Shown one piece after another: positions 47,876 to 56,400 of a stretch of DNA of 64,000 nt. This DNA comes from Methylomagnum ishizawai (lineage in GTDB: Bacteria; Pseudomonadota; Gammaproteobacteria; Methylococcales; Methylomonadaceae). The stretch lies in the NCBI GenBank assembly GCA_945861705.1, contig CAMAVM010000010.1:25814-89813 (forward strand). The letters run 5' to 3'. The position numbers were made by a program, and so were the translations under genes. The notes beneath the pieces are model-generated. The model was not told the DNA's origin. It made no database searches and saw only the letters and a list, made by a program, of their open reading frames with translations. Each line of letters starts with the position of its first letter. Position 1 is the first letter of the stretch.

Positions 47876-49264
47876 ATGAATACTGACCATTTAACCGAAA
47901 CCCGTTTCAGCAATCTTGAGTTGTCGGATGCGATCCTGAAAGGCTTAAAAGATGCCGGATTCCATCACTGCACACCCATACAGGACAAGACTCTACCGTT
48001 GGCACTACGGGGTGTAGACGTGGCGGGGCAAGCGCAGACTGGAACCGGCAAGACGGCAGCCTTTTTGTTGGCGGCTTTTCAACACCTTATCAACGATGAA
48101 GCTGATCTGGATGAAGAAGAGGAAGACGACGATTACGATGTTTATAATACTGATGATGCCGTAGAACTTGCTCTGGCAGAAAAGGTCATCGCCAAGCCCG
48201 TCAAAAACAAAGTCATCCAGTACCCCAGGGCGATCATCCTCGCGCCGACCCGGGAGTTGGCGATACAAATCCATAAGGATGCGTTGCAATTGAGCAAACG
48301 CCTAAACTTGTCATTCGCCTTGATCTACGGCGGCACGGATTACCAAAAGCAACTGACCAAAATAAAGACCAATGTCGATATTATTATCGGCACGCCGGGA
48401 CGCATTATCGATTTTTACCGCCAAAATGCGTTCACGCTCGATCACGTCAAGGTCATGGTGTTGGATGAGGCTGACCGCATGTTTGACCTCGGCTTCATCA
48501 AGGACATCCGCTTTTTGCTGCGCCGTATGCCGCCGCCGGAACAACGCCTGAACATGCTGTTTTCGGCGACCTTGTCTTATAAGGTGACTGAGTTGGCTTA
48601 CGAACACATGAACAATCCGGTCTTGGTGAAAATTGAGACCGAAGAAGTCACGTCCAAAGCCATCAAACAAAGTGCCTATTGCCCCGCAAACGACCAAAAA
48701 CTACCGCTGCTGCTCGGTATTTTGAAACATGAGCAACCGCAACGCAGCATCATCTTCGTCAACACCAAGCGTTGTGCGGAAGAACTGGATGCCACCCTCA
48801 ACGCCAATGGTTATAAAACCGCCGCCTTAAGCGGTGATGTGCCGCAGGAAAAACGCCAGAAATTGTTATTGAGTTTTCAGCAGAATGAAATATCGTTATT
48901 GATTGCCACCGACGTTGCTGCACGAGGTTTGCATATTCCCGATGTAAGCCACGTCTTCAATTACGACCTGCCGCAAGACGTGGAAGATTATGTCCACAGA
49001 ATAGGTAGGACGGCGCGGTTTGGTGCAAGCGGTGAGGCCATCAGCTTTATCTGCGAGGATTATGCTTACTCCATGCCGGATATTGAGGAATTTATTGGGC
49101 AAAAAATCCCCGTCAAAGCCATAGATAAGGAATTGCTTGCGGAAGTCATTAAGCCAGAACGAAGACCCAGAGAATTCAATTCAGCCCAACGTCCCAAACG
49201 ACCTCCTCATAGCCAAAACCGTAAACCTAAAGCCCCTGCATTAGCTCCCGAAAATCCTCAATAG
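47876..49264 (+). CDS. rhlB: DEAD-box RNA helicase RhlB with an acidic insertion
   Basis: ATP-dependent RNA helicase, in E. coli a degradosome component. Motif I is AQTGTGKT, motif Ia PTRELA, motif II VLDEADRMFD, motif III SATL and motif VI HRIGRTAR. The Q-motif region (HHCTPIQDKTLPL) and the DVAGQAQTG segment match RhlB. Between motifs I and Ia (about residues 74-115) there is an acidic insertion with DEEEEDDDYD that E. coli RhlB lacks. The last 38 bases overlap the convergent yrfG gene. Confidence 0.9.
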   Translation: MNTDHLTETRFSNLELSDAILKGLKDAGFHHCTPIQDKTLPLALRGVDVAGQAQTGTGKTAAFLLAAFQHLINDEADLDEEEEDDDYDVYNTDDAVELALAEKVIAKPVKNKVIQYPRAIILAPTRELAIQIHKDALQLSKRLNLSFALIYGGTDYQKQLTKIKTNVDIIIGTPGRIIDFYRQNAFTLDHVKVMVLDEADRMFDLGFIKDIRFLLRRMPPPEQRLNMLFSATLSYKVTELAYEHMNNPVLVKIETEEVTSKAIKQSAYCPANDQKLPLLLGILKHEQPQRSIIFVNTKRCAEELDATLNANGYKTAALSGDVPQEKRQKLLLSFQQNEISLLIATDVAARGLHIPDVSHVFNYDLPQDVEDYVHRIGRTARFGASGEAISFICEDYAYSMPDIEEFIGQKIPVKAIDKELLAEVIKPERRPREFNSAQRPKRPPHSQNRKPKAPALAPENPQ

Positions 49265-49883
49265 CCGAAAAATCTACTATTTCCCTTTTTGGCAACCCTG
49301 AATCAGGTTTGCTAATAGAAACCAAATGGGCGATGCCATACTGACGTGCTGAATTCAACACCGAAAAGCTGTCGTCAATCAAAAGTGTGGTTTGTTTTTC
49401 AAAAGGATGTTGGTGTTGCAGACGATGCCAAAAATCGGCATGTTCTTTGGGTAAACCGAAATCATGTGAGCTAACCAGTCCGTCAAAAAACGGCTGCAAA
49501 CCTGTTTTCTCCATTTTTAAGTCCAGGCTATCGCGGTGAGCATTAGTCACCAGCAAAACCCGCTGCGAAGACTGTTTAATCTTCTCCAAAAACTCGCTGA
49601 CATGCGGCAGTATCGCTATCAATTCGGCAAGCTCGACTTTTAATCCAGCAATATCGAGTTGCAAGGTATCGCTCCAATAATCTAGGCAGTACCAATCCAA
49701 CGTCCCTTCTTTGCTTTTGAAACGCGGTATCAACTGCGCTTTGGCATGTTCAACCGACAAGCCTTCTTTTTCCGCAAACTTAAGTGGCACAAATTCCTTC
49801 CAGAAATGGTTGTCGAAGCGCAAATCCAGCAAAGTGCCGTCCATATCCAGGAATACCGTATCAATTTCTTTCCAATTAACCAT
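49227..49883 (-). CDS. yrfG: GMP/IMP 5'-nucleotidase-like HAD hydrolase (YrfG family)
   Basis: HAD-superfamily phosphatase of 218 residues. The first motif is FLDMDGTLLDLRFDNHFW (nucleophile Asp about residue 11), the second is LLVTNAH and the late one LIDDSFSVLN. The start at ATG 49883 matches the family start WxxIDTVFLDMDGT; the frame extends 14 codons upstream. In relatives it lies near nudE, and a nudE remnant follows directly on the other strand. Its 3' end overlaps rhlB. Confidence 0.87.
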   Translation of the reverse strand: MVNWKEIDTVFLDMDGTLLDLRFDNHFWKEFVPLKFAEKEGLSVEHAKAQLIPRFKSKEGTLDWYCLDYWSDTLQLDIAGLKVELAELIAILPHVSEFLEKIKQSSQRVLLVTNAHRDSLDLKMEKTGLQPFFDGLVSSHDFGLPKEHADFWHRLQHQHPFEKQTTLLIDDSFSVLNSARQYGIAHLVSISKPDSGLPKREIVDFSAIEDFRELMQGL

Positions 49884-49924
49884 GAGCGCGTTACATTTAG
49901 CGAATAAACTGACAAAATAACACA

Positions 49925-50014
49925 ATGCCTGAAAAACCCATTATCCTTAAAAAAACCACGATTGCCACCAGCCGATTGTTCCGCATGGTTCAGGATGACA
50001 ACACAAATCAAACA
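49925..50014 (+). pseudogene. 5' stub of an ADP-sugar/ADP-ribose diphosphatase gene (nudE-like)
   Basis: The first 20 or so codons encode MPEKPIILKKTTIATSRLFRM, shown here as the family start KPxIL...xAxSRLF of NudE. After that the similarity stops and the sequence enters a palindromic repeat copy; the Nudix box (GX5EX7REUXEEXGU) is absent downstream. This suggests the remainder of the gene was lost by a rearrangement at the repeat. The assignment rests on a short match and on the neighbouring yrfG. Confidence 0.6.
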
Positions 50015-50301
50015 TATGTGACGGGGTTACAAACCCCGTCCCGCGTTCGTGCGCCTCCCTTCGTTCGGCAGCATCCTATAAACGCATCTTATGGCCTTTA
50101 TTTTGCGTTATAGTTCTGGCAGCTTTAAGTTGTTCTTGGGCTTTAGTTACCCGATTTTTGTAAGACGGATCAATATGGGCAGTTTCGCCTAATAAGCCGG
50201 ACGGGGCATGGTACCCCGTTCTTAGGGTTTTCGCGTGGTTTAGGCGATGGCAGCACAAGCCAAACGTATGTGACGGGGTTACAAACCCCGTCCCGCGTTC
50301 G
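50015..50301. repeat. Pair of direct palindromic repeats at gene break points
   Basis: Two identical 35-base copies, at 50015-50049 and 50267-50301, each contain GACGGGGTT + ACA + AACCCCGTC followed by CCGCGTTCG. A further palindrome, GGGGCATGGTACCCCG in part, lies at about 50202-50218. The first copy ends the nudE stub; the second joins directly to the peroxidase fragment. Between them, a minus-strand stretch (about 50094-50200) reads like the C-terminus of a protein (LGETAHIDPSYKNRVTK...) that I cannot identify. Confidence 0.8.
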
Positions 50302-50765
50302 CACAATGCAGCCAATGCCATACGGTTACCAAGGAATACGCCTTATTTACCGACAACAACCTGCATAACACGGGCATCGGCTATGCGGATGCGATGGCCG
50401 ACAAAACAGCTAACCCGTTGCAGCGAGTACAAGTTTCTCCAGGTGTTTATGTAGATGTTGCGCCTGAAATAATAGCTTCAGTTGCCGAACCCAAAGCCAA
50501 CGACCTAGGCCGTTACGAAATCACCCAAAACCCGCAAGACCGCTGGCGTTATAAAACACCATCCTTGCGAAACGTGCAACTGACCGCACCCTACATGCAC
50601 AACGGCAGCATTGCCAGCTTGAGGGAAGTCGTGGAGTTCTATAATCGCGGTGGTATTGCCAATGAAAACCTCGATCCGTTAATCAAGCCCTTGCATCTTT
50701 CCGGCATCGAAACCGAAGACCTCACGACATTTTTAGAAGCATTGACTGGAGATAATGTGGAATAG
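50302..50765 (+). pseudogene. 5'-truncated diheme cytochrome c peroxidase (MauG/CcpA-like)
   Basis: In one frame from the repeat edge to TAG at 50765 the sequence encodes the C-terminal half of a diheme peroxidase: the second heme site CSQCH (from 50307), then FTDNNLHNTGIG, YKTPSLRNVQLTAPYMHNG, and LREVVEFYNRGG. The N-terminal half with the signal peptide and first heme is missing, and there is no start codon before 50394, which lies after the heme site. It is a relic, not a functional gene. Confidence 0.85.
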
Positions 50766-50907
50766 TTGGTGTCTGATGCGTTTGCCACACCTGTAGGTGA
50801 TATAAAATAAGTGTACCAAATCTGAACTAATGTATTTAATCTGCAATTAATACAAAAAAAAGCTATATTAATTGCTAATATTAATTAAATAACTGCGAGA
50901 TTTCTGC

Positions 50908-52155
50908 ATGTTAATCGAGTTCGCTGTCAGCAACTTCCGTTCTTTTCGTGAAAAGCAAACTTTTTCGATGGTCGCCGCACCTAGATTAAAGAAAGGTGAC
51001 AATGTTTTTAAACCTGAAGTCAAGGGCGAAAAATTGCCCGACTTACTCAAAGTTGCAGCTATTTATGGTCCAAATGCGTCGGGCAAGAGCAATTTAATTA
51101 AAGCTTTTGATATTGTTAGAGAAATTATTGCTCGTCAACCCAGCGCACAACATAAGCCGCTCCCTGTTTACCCATTTCGTTTTGATCCACAGTTAATCGA
51201 TCAACCCAGCCGTATTGAGCTACATTTTATCTATGCTGAACAGCGTTACCATTTTGAATTAGCTTTAACTCAAGAACGAATTGTAGAAGAGCGTCTGGTT
51301 GCATTTCCAAAAGGCAAAGAAACATTATTGTATGAACGTAGTCACTTATCTTCTGGTGATAAATATACCTTCGGACAGCAGTTAGAAGGTGGAAAAGATT
51401 TGCATGAGCTATGGAGAAAATCTACCAGTCCACAAGTATTGTTTATTGTGCAGGCCGTGGCTAATAGTAGCGAGGATTTGAAACAATTAAGAGAACCATT
51501 GGCATGGTTGCGGGCTGGTTTGATGGTTTTTTTTGGCAGAATTAGTATGCTGGCTCTTGCAGATATTAGCCAAGAACAAGCGGAAACGGATGTATCTTTT
51601 GCCAAAGAGCTTTCTTCCTTTTTGCAAGAGGTAGATGTTCCTATTACCAATATTCGATTCGATCAAATAGAACCGAACTCGTCAACTTTACTGCAATCAA
51701 TAAGACCAAAATCCAATAGTACGGCAGTACTGACTCATCGAACTGAACTAGGAGAAGCAGAATTCGATATTCAAGAAGAATCCGATGGAACCAAAAATTT
51801 AATTGGGTTTTGGCTGCCTTGGAACTTACACGCCAGAACCAGGCTTGTAACTCAAAGCACTGCCCTAGTAATGGACGAATTGGATAGTAGTCTGCATCCT
51901 GAAATTGTTGCCTCTTTGGTAGCAAAACACCTTAAATCTGATTCTCCCGCCCAGCTTATTTTTACCACTCACGATACTCATTTGATGGATACCAAGCTGT
52001 TACGCCGAGATCAGTTCTGGCTCACTGAACGCGATACTAACGGTGCGACACAGTTACGCTCAATCCATGATTTTGAGGGACGTGAGAGCGAAGATCTGGA
52101 AAAGCGCTATTACGAAGGCCGTTATCGTGGACTTCCATTCATACGTAAGGCCTGA
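50908..52155 (+). CDS. RloA/AbiL-type AAA ATPase (defence system)
   Basis: A 415-residue SMC/OLD-like ATPase with FAVSNFRSFREKQTFS at the start, Walker A YGPNASGKSNL (near residue 53), a late DGTKNLIGF and Walker B VMDELDSSLHP (near 330) with the His switch TTHDTHLMD. This is the family of RloA and AbiLi, which act with RloB-type TOPRIM nucleases against phage. The start has GAGA nearby. The partner gene begins one base after its stop but carries a nonsense codon. Confidence 0.83.
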   Translation: MLIEFAVSNFRSFREKQTFSMVAAPRLKKGDNVFKPEVKGEKLPDLLKVAAIYGPNASGKSNLIKAFDIVREIIARQPSAQHKPLPVYPFRFDPQLIDQPSRIELHFIYAEQRYHFELALTQERIVEERLVAFPKGKETLLYERSHLSSGDKYTFGQQLEGGKDLHELWRKSTSPQVLFIVQAVANSSEDLKQLREPLAWLRAGLMVFFGRISMLALADISQEQAETDVSFAKELSSFLQEVDVPITNIRFDQIEPNSSTLLQSIRPKSNSTAVLTHRTELGEAEFDIQEESDGTKNLIGFWLPWNLHARTRLVTQSTALVMDELDSSLHPEIVASLVAKHLKSDSPAQLIFTTHDTHLMDTKLLRRDQFWLTERDTNGATQLRSIHDFEGRESEDLEKRYYEGRYRGLPFIRKA

Positions 52156-52156
52156 C

Positions 52157-52798
52157 ATGGCGCGTACTCCCGCTTCTTACAATCGATCAAATCCGCGATT
52201 TAAACCGCAACCGACAGTATTGGTCATTTGTGAGGATAGTAAATCGGGAAAACATTATCTAGAGGACGCTCGGTTACATTTTCGGATCAATGCCTTAGTA
52301 GAAATTACTCATTGCGGAAAAACAGACCCGTTGAATATCGTTAAGGAAGCAATTAGCCGTCAAGGAAAATTCGATAACATTTTTTGTGCAATAGATAGGG
52401 ACGATCACCAAAATTTCGATGAGGCATTAAATTTAGCCAACACCTCAAAAAAAGTCGAAATCATTGCCTCTTATCCCTGCTTTGAATTCTAGTTGTTAAT
52501 CCATTTCGTTGGTTACAATCGCAGACCTTATATGGCGGCGGGTAATCACTCTGCGGCGGATTTGGTTATCAAAGATTTGTGCGTACATCCTGGCTTTGAA
52601 AGCTACGATAAGGGCGAAGATAAGAATGTTTTTGGATTGCTTCTAGGGGATCAATTTACAAAAGCACGTAGTGTTGCTCCAAGAATTCTCTCCGATGCGA
52701 TTACGAGCGAAGCAATGAACCCCAGCACCAAGCTACATGAGTTAATCGATTTCTTTGAAAAGCTATCAACGCCGCAAATTGTGGATAATGTTGCTTGA
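52157..52798 (+). pseudogene. RloB-type (AbiLii) TOPRIM nuclease, interrupted by in-frame TAG
   Basis: ATG at 52157 gives KPQPTVLVICEDSKSGKHYLEDAR, the RloB start with a TOPRIM-like acidic strand, then IFCAIDRDDH. At YPCFEF the frame meets TAG (52490-52492) and continues in the same frame with LLIHFVGYNR to TGA at 52798. Family members read PCFExWLLLHF here, so the TAG sits where a Trp codon (TGG) is expected: a single G-to-A change. The full product would be about 213 residues. Probably an inactivated nuclease. Confidence 0.82.
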
Positions 52799-53046
52799 TG
52801 AAATACCTATTACTGGGGACATCTGGTTGTCATTTGTGCGAACTGGCGGAGGAATTGATACATGAATGTCTTGTCGCCGAAGTGGATATTACCGTTGAGC
52901 TTATCGACATAGCGGAGCAAATCCAATGGCAAGCGGACTATGCCACGCTTATTCCGGTCTTGTTACACACACCAACCAACAAATCCCTTAACTGGCCGTT
53001 TACCAAAGACGACGTAGAAACCTTTATTAATCAAAATTATGACTGA
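52798..53046 (+). CDS. Glutaredoxin-like protein (DUF836 family)
   Basis: An 82-residue thioredoxin-fold protein. It begins KYLLLGTSGCHLCELAEE, with the CHLC pair in the place of the redox active site, and has IPVLLHT with the cis-Pro around residue 60. This is the small glutaredoxin-like DUF836 family, often near housekeeping genes. The ATG overlaps the rloB stop (TGATG) and its end overlaps fumC by eight bases. Confidence 0.82.
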   Translation: MKYLLLGTSGCHLCELAEELIHECLVAEVDITVELIDIAEQIQWQADYATLIPVLLHTPTNKSLNWPFTKDDVETFINQNYD

Positions 53047-54424
53047 ACAATACCGAACCGAAAAAGACAGCATGGGCGAGTTGCAAGTCCCATCCGATGC
53101 CTTATATGCCGCACAAACCCAACGCGCTATTGATAATTTCCCAGTTAGCGGTTTGGCAATGCCGCCTGCTTTCATCAAGACCGTGGCGTTAATCAAACAA
53201 ACGGCGGCTAAAGTAAACGTAGAGTTGGGCGAAATGGATAAGGCTGTTGCAGATGCTATCATCAACGCGGCGCAAAGCATTCGGGACGGGCAGCATCAAG
53301 ACCAGTTTCCGATTGATGTGTTCCAGACTGGCTCCGGCACCAGCACCAATATGAACGTCAATGAGGTGATTGCAACATTGGCATCCCGAATATCCGGAAC
53401 AGCCGTCAGCGCTAACGATCACGTCAATATGGGGCAAAGCAGTAATGATGTCATCCCCACCGCCATCCATGTCAGCGCCGCTTTGGAGTGCAACAATGTC
53501 TTATTGCCAGCCTTAACACATCTTGCCGGAACGATAGAAACAAAAGCGAGTTCGCTAGATCAAGTCACCAAAACCGGACGCACTCACCTGATGGATGCTA
53601 TGCCCATACGCTTTAGCCAGGAACTGGGCGCTTGGGTTTTGCAAATCCGAAATGGTATCGACCGAATTCAATCAACCCTGCCTAGGGTTTATAAACTCGC
53701 CCAAGGAGGCACGGCGGTTGGCACAGGCATAAATGCCCATCCCCAATTTGCCGAGCAGTTTGCCAAATTATTGTCAGAAGAAACCAAACTGCCTTTTCAA
53801 CCTAACGCTTCCTTATTTGAAAGCCTAAGTTGCCAAGATGCAATTGTTGAATTATCGTCGCAATTGAAAGTGATTGCAGTCAGTTTGACAAAAATTGCCA
53901 ACGACTTGCGTTGGATGAACAGTGGCCCGTTGGCGGGACTAGGCGAAATCGAACTGCCCGCCTTGCAGCCCGGCAGCAGCATCATGCCCGGCAAAGTCAA
54001 TCCGGTTATCCCCGAAGCCGTGGCGATGGTCGCCGCACAAGTCATCGGCAACGACACCACCATCACCATTGCTGGGCAATCGGGCAGTTTTCAGTTGAAC
54101 GTGATGTTACCTGTCATTGCCTATAACATCCTGCAAAGCATTGAACTTATCGCCAACGTCAGTAAACTGCTTGCCGACAAAGCCATTGCTGGCTTCACCA
54201 TCAGGGAAGATAATCTACAGATTGCGCTCGCAAAAAACCCTATTCTAGTGACGGCACTAAACCCCATCATTGGTTACGCAAAAGCCGCAGAAATCGCCAA
54301 GGCCGCCTACAAACAAGGCCGACCGATTATTGATGTCGCTGCCGAGATGACTGAAATTGACAGAGCTGAACTGGAAAAATTGTTAGAGCCTGGGCATTTG
54401 ACGCAAGGTGGCATTGGGCATTGA
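53039..54424 (+). CDS. fumC: Fumarate hydratase class II
   Basis: Converts fumarate to malate in the TCA cycle without an iron-sulfur cluster. Motifs: QTGSGTSTNMNVNEV near residue 97, HVNMGQSSNDVIPTAI near 128, TGRTHLMDA near 185, and the signature GSSIMPGKVNPVIPEA near 317. The length of 461 is standard. It overlaps the glutaredoxin-like gene upstream, an uncommon partner. Confidence 0.95.
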   Translation: MTEQYRTEKDSMGELQVPSDALYAAQTQRAIDNFPVSGLAMPPAFIKTVALIKQTAAKVNVELGEMDKAVADAIINAAQSIRDGQHQDQFPIDVFQTGSGTSTNMNVNEVIATLASRISGTAVSANDHVNMGQSSNDVIPTAIHVSAALECNNVLLPALTHLAGTIETKASSLDQVTKTGRTHLMDAMPIRFSQELGAWVLQIRNGIDRIQSTLPRVYKLAQGGTAVGTGINAHPQFAEQFAKLLSEETKLPFQPNASLFESLSCQDAIVELSSQLKVIAVSLTKIANDLRWMNSGPLAGLGEIELPALQPGSSIMPGKVNPVIPEAVAMVAAQVIGNDTTITIAGQSGSFQLNVMLPVIAYNILQSIELIANVSKLLADKAIAGFTIREDNLQIALAKNPILVTALNPIIGYAKAAEIAKAAYKQGRPIIDVAAEMTEIDRAELEKLLEPGHLTQGGIGH

Positions 54425-54708
54425 AATAATGTGGACTTATCAAGCTACAAAGTAGCTTGTGGGTGAAGCACCAGCACCAACACCAACGCCAACACTAACA
54501 CGCTATCAACCCAATCTCCCAAACTTAATTGTGGCTACTTGTTCGCTTGAGAATATGATGTAGTTGATTAAGATAGCTCAGGATTAAATTGATTTATTTA
54601 CATTTTTGTAATTCAGTCTATGCTTTTCTATAAAATTAATAATCGTTCCCAAAGCAATATTTCTTCCTAATCTTGGGGCTATTTTCGTTAATATGATGAG
54701 TAACACCT
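54425..54708. other. Intergenic region with a short imperfect hexamer repeat
   Basis: At about 54466-54500 there are five units near CACCAA (CACCAG, CACCAA, CACCAA, CGCCAA, CACTAA). The rest is AT-rich and probably carries the promoter of the TIGR02391 gene. No ORF or RNA was recognised. Confidence 0.55.
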
Positions 54709-55452
54709 ATGGCAACACTTTATGACCTACTCCCAGATGCCAATTCTATTCTTGCGCTTGAGCCGGAGGAATTGGCTGGTTTAGCACTTGAACTTATCAA
54801 CACGTCTGAACCCAATAATCAGTCGCGTCTTCATCCAACCAGTTTTTCCGATTCTGGGACTATCGGGCCTTATGCACAGGCCGACAGGGAGCAAATTCGC
54901 TTTGCGATGGCTGAGGGTTGGAACTGGCTAGTCAGTGAGGGCTTGCTGGCTCCTACGCCAGGAGGGAATACAAATGGCTGGCATTTCGTCACTCGGCGTG
55001 GCAAAAAGATCAAGAATCGTGAAGATCTGGCGGCTTACATCAACTCAGTCATTCTGCCACGGTCTATATTGCATCCGGTAATAGCCAAGGAATGCTGGTT
55101 AACTTTTATGCAGGGAGATTACGATACGGCGGTCTTTCAAGCGTTCAAGGAGCTTGAAGTTGCCATTCGAGATGCCGGAGGGTTCAACATTCAGGAATAT
55201 GGCGTTGAACTTGTTCGTAAAGCGTTTCATGAGACAACCGGCTCACTGACAGATCAATCAAAACCTGCCACAGAACGTGCTGCTCTTTCACACTTGATGG
55301 CGGGAGCTTTGGGTTCTTACAAGAATCCACATAGCCACAGAAAGGTTCAATTGGGCGCAGAAGAAGCCTGCGAGATGATTGTCCTTGCCAGCCACTTACT
55401 TAAGATTGTTGACGCACGCCGCAAGGACGAGCCAGAGACTGCAATTGTTTAG
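54709..55452 (+). CDS. TIGR02391 family (Ymh-type) protein
   Basis: A 247-residue soluble protein. The C-terminal half matches the TIGR02391 pattern: YDTAVFQAFKELEVAIRDAGG, then GVELVRKAFH and RAALSHLMAGALGSYKNPHSHR, with the final NPHSHR typical of the family. The family is common in accessory and defence-gene regions but its function is unknown. It lies near the RloAB pair but is separated from it by the glutaredoxin-like gene and fumC. Confidence 0.82.
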   Translation: MATLYDLLPDANSILALEPEELAGLALELINTSEPNNQSRLHPTSFSDSGTIGPYAQADREQIRFAMAEGWNWLVSEGLLAPTPGGNTNGWHFVTRRGKKIKNREDLAAYINSVILPRSILHPVIAKECWLTFMQGDYDTAVFQAFKELEVAIRDAGGFNIQEYGVELVRKAFHETTGSLTDQSKPATERAALSHLMAGALGSYKNPHSHRKVQLGAEEACEMIVLASHLLKIVDARRKDEPETAIV

Positions 55453-55487
55453 CGTTAGGCGAAATAACTTTGTAAACGGTTAATGCA

Positions 55488-55946
55488 TTATTCCAACGAC
55501 AGAATAAAATCCCACTGTTCTTTATTGACGGGCATGATGGACAAACGGTTGCCACGTCTTACCAGTGCTAAATCGGCAAGCTCTTGTTTTTGCTTAAGTT
55601 CATGCAAGGAAATGGTGCGAGATAAAGTCCTCACGTATTTAACATCCACCATCATCCAAGTAGGTTTAACAGGATCACTTTTGGGATCAAAGTGAACATC
55701 GTCTGGATCAAACGCCAGAAAATCAGGATAACCTTCTTTAACGACTTCCATAATCCCAACTATACCTGGCGTTTCACAGTTGGAATGGTAAAAAAACACC
55801 TGGTCGCCCAGCTTCATCTCATCCCGCATCATATTCCGCGCCTGATAATTACGTACACCATCCCAATGCTCAGTTTGGTTCGGTCTGCTTTTAAGGTCAT
55901 CAATGCCGAATGCGTCCGGCTCAGATTTCATTAACCAATAATTCAT
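55488..55946 (-). CDS. EVE-domain protein
   Basis: A 152-residue PUA-like EVE-domain protein: NYWLMKSEPDAFGIDDL at the start, WDGVRNYQARNMMRDEMKLGDQVFFYHSN, then a late VRRGNRLSIMPVN. The family, including human THYN1, binds modified bases in DNA or RNA. The length is normal for the single-domain bacterial form. Faces the TIGR02391 gene tail-to-tail. Confidence 0.9.
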   Translation of the reverse strand: MNYWLMKSEPDAFGIDDLKSRPNQTEHWDGVRNYQARNMMRDEMKLGDQVFFYHSNCETPGIVGIMEVVKEGYPDFLAFDPDDVHFDPKSDPVKPTWMMVDVKYVRTLSRTISLHELKQKQELADLALVRRGNRLSIMPVNKEQWDFILSLE

Positions 55947-56197
55947 GGGAATCTGCCTACTTTATGTACTTCTTATAACTGTTAGCGGTATGTGCGGTAT
56001 CGAAACTTACCTTGATGCAGCCAGCTTCTTAACTGCACTGAGCTACCAGTTTATCATCCCTAATCGGTAAAATTGTTCTACAAGCTGGTTTTTTGCGGAT
56101 CGCGTACCCCATAATCTTGCCCCTCTCGAGTAGACGCTTGGCTAGATAAGGCTAATAACAGCTATATTGTGTGGAATTCGCCTTACGCTAGCATTTT
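55947..56197. other. Intergenic region between the EVE gene and the zwf operon
   Basis: No gene recognised. Part of it (about 55990-56060, minus strand) has tRNA-like words (GGTAGCTCAG and GTTTCGATACC) but does not fold as a tRNA. It holds the promoter of the EVE gene. Confidence 0.4.
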
Positions 56198-56335
56198 TTA
56201 ATCCGACTTACGGGTTGAAACTGTTTTGTTATGAGTGCGTAATTTCGTAATGATTTCTTCCAATTCAAGCAAGGATTCTTCCGGCAATTGGTCAATTTGC
56301 CGGATTAGGTTTAATTTATGTTCTGCAATATTCAT
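56198..56335 (-). CDS. Small hypothetical protein following zwf
   Basis: A 45-residue protein, ATG at 56335 with GAGGT four bases ahead; the frame also extends to an ATG at 56392. It is helical and charged (LNLIRQIDQLPEESLLELEEIITKL) with a basic tail, a pattern seen in many small antitoxin-like or regulator proteins. No partner toxin gene follows. Located 65 bases after zwf on the same strand. Function unknown. Confidence 0.5.
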   Translation of the reverse strand: MNIAEHKLNLIRQIDQLPEESLLELEEIITKLRTHNKTVSTRKSD

Positions 56336-56400
56336 AGTTACCTCTTGCACGATTGAATTAGCCAAATGTTGGATTTCGCTTTGCTTGCCCATTAATCAAC

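Noticed and set aside
54466..54500. CRISPR-like or coding repeat
   Set aside because: Units of six bases without spacers; simple repeat only.
55990..56065. tRNA-like words (GGTAGCTCAG, GTTTCGATACC) on the minus strand
   Set aside because: No acceptor stem, no anticodon arm of proper length and no CCA; it is not a tRNA gene.
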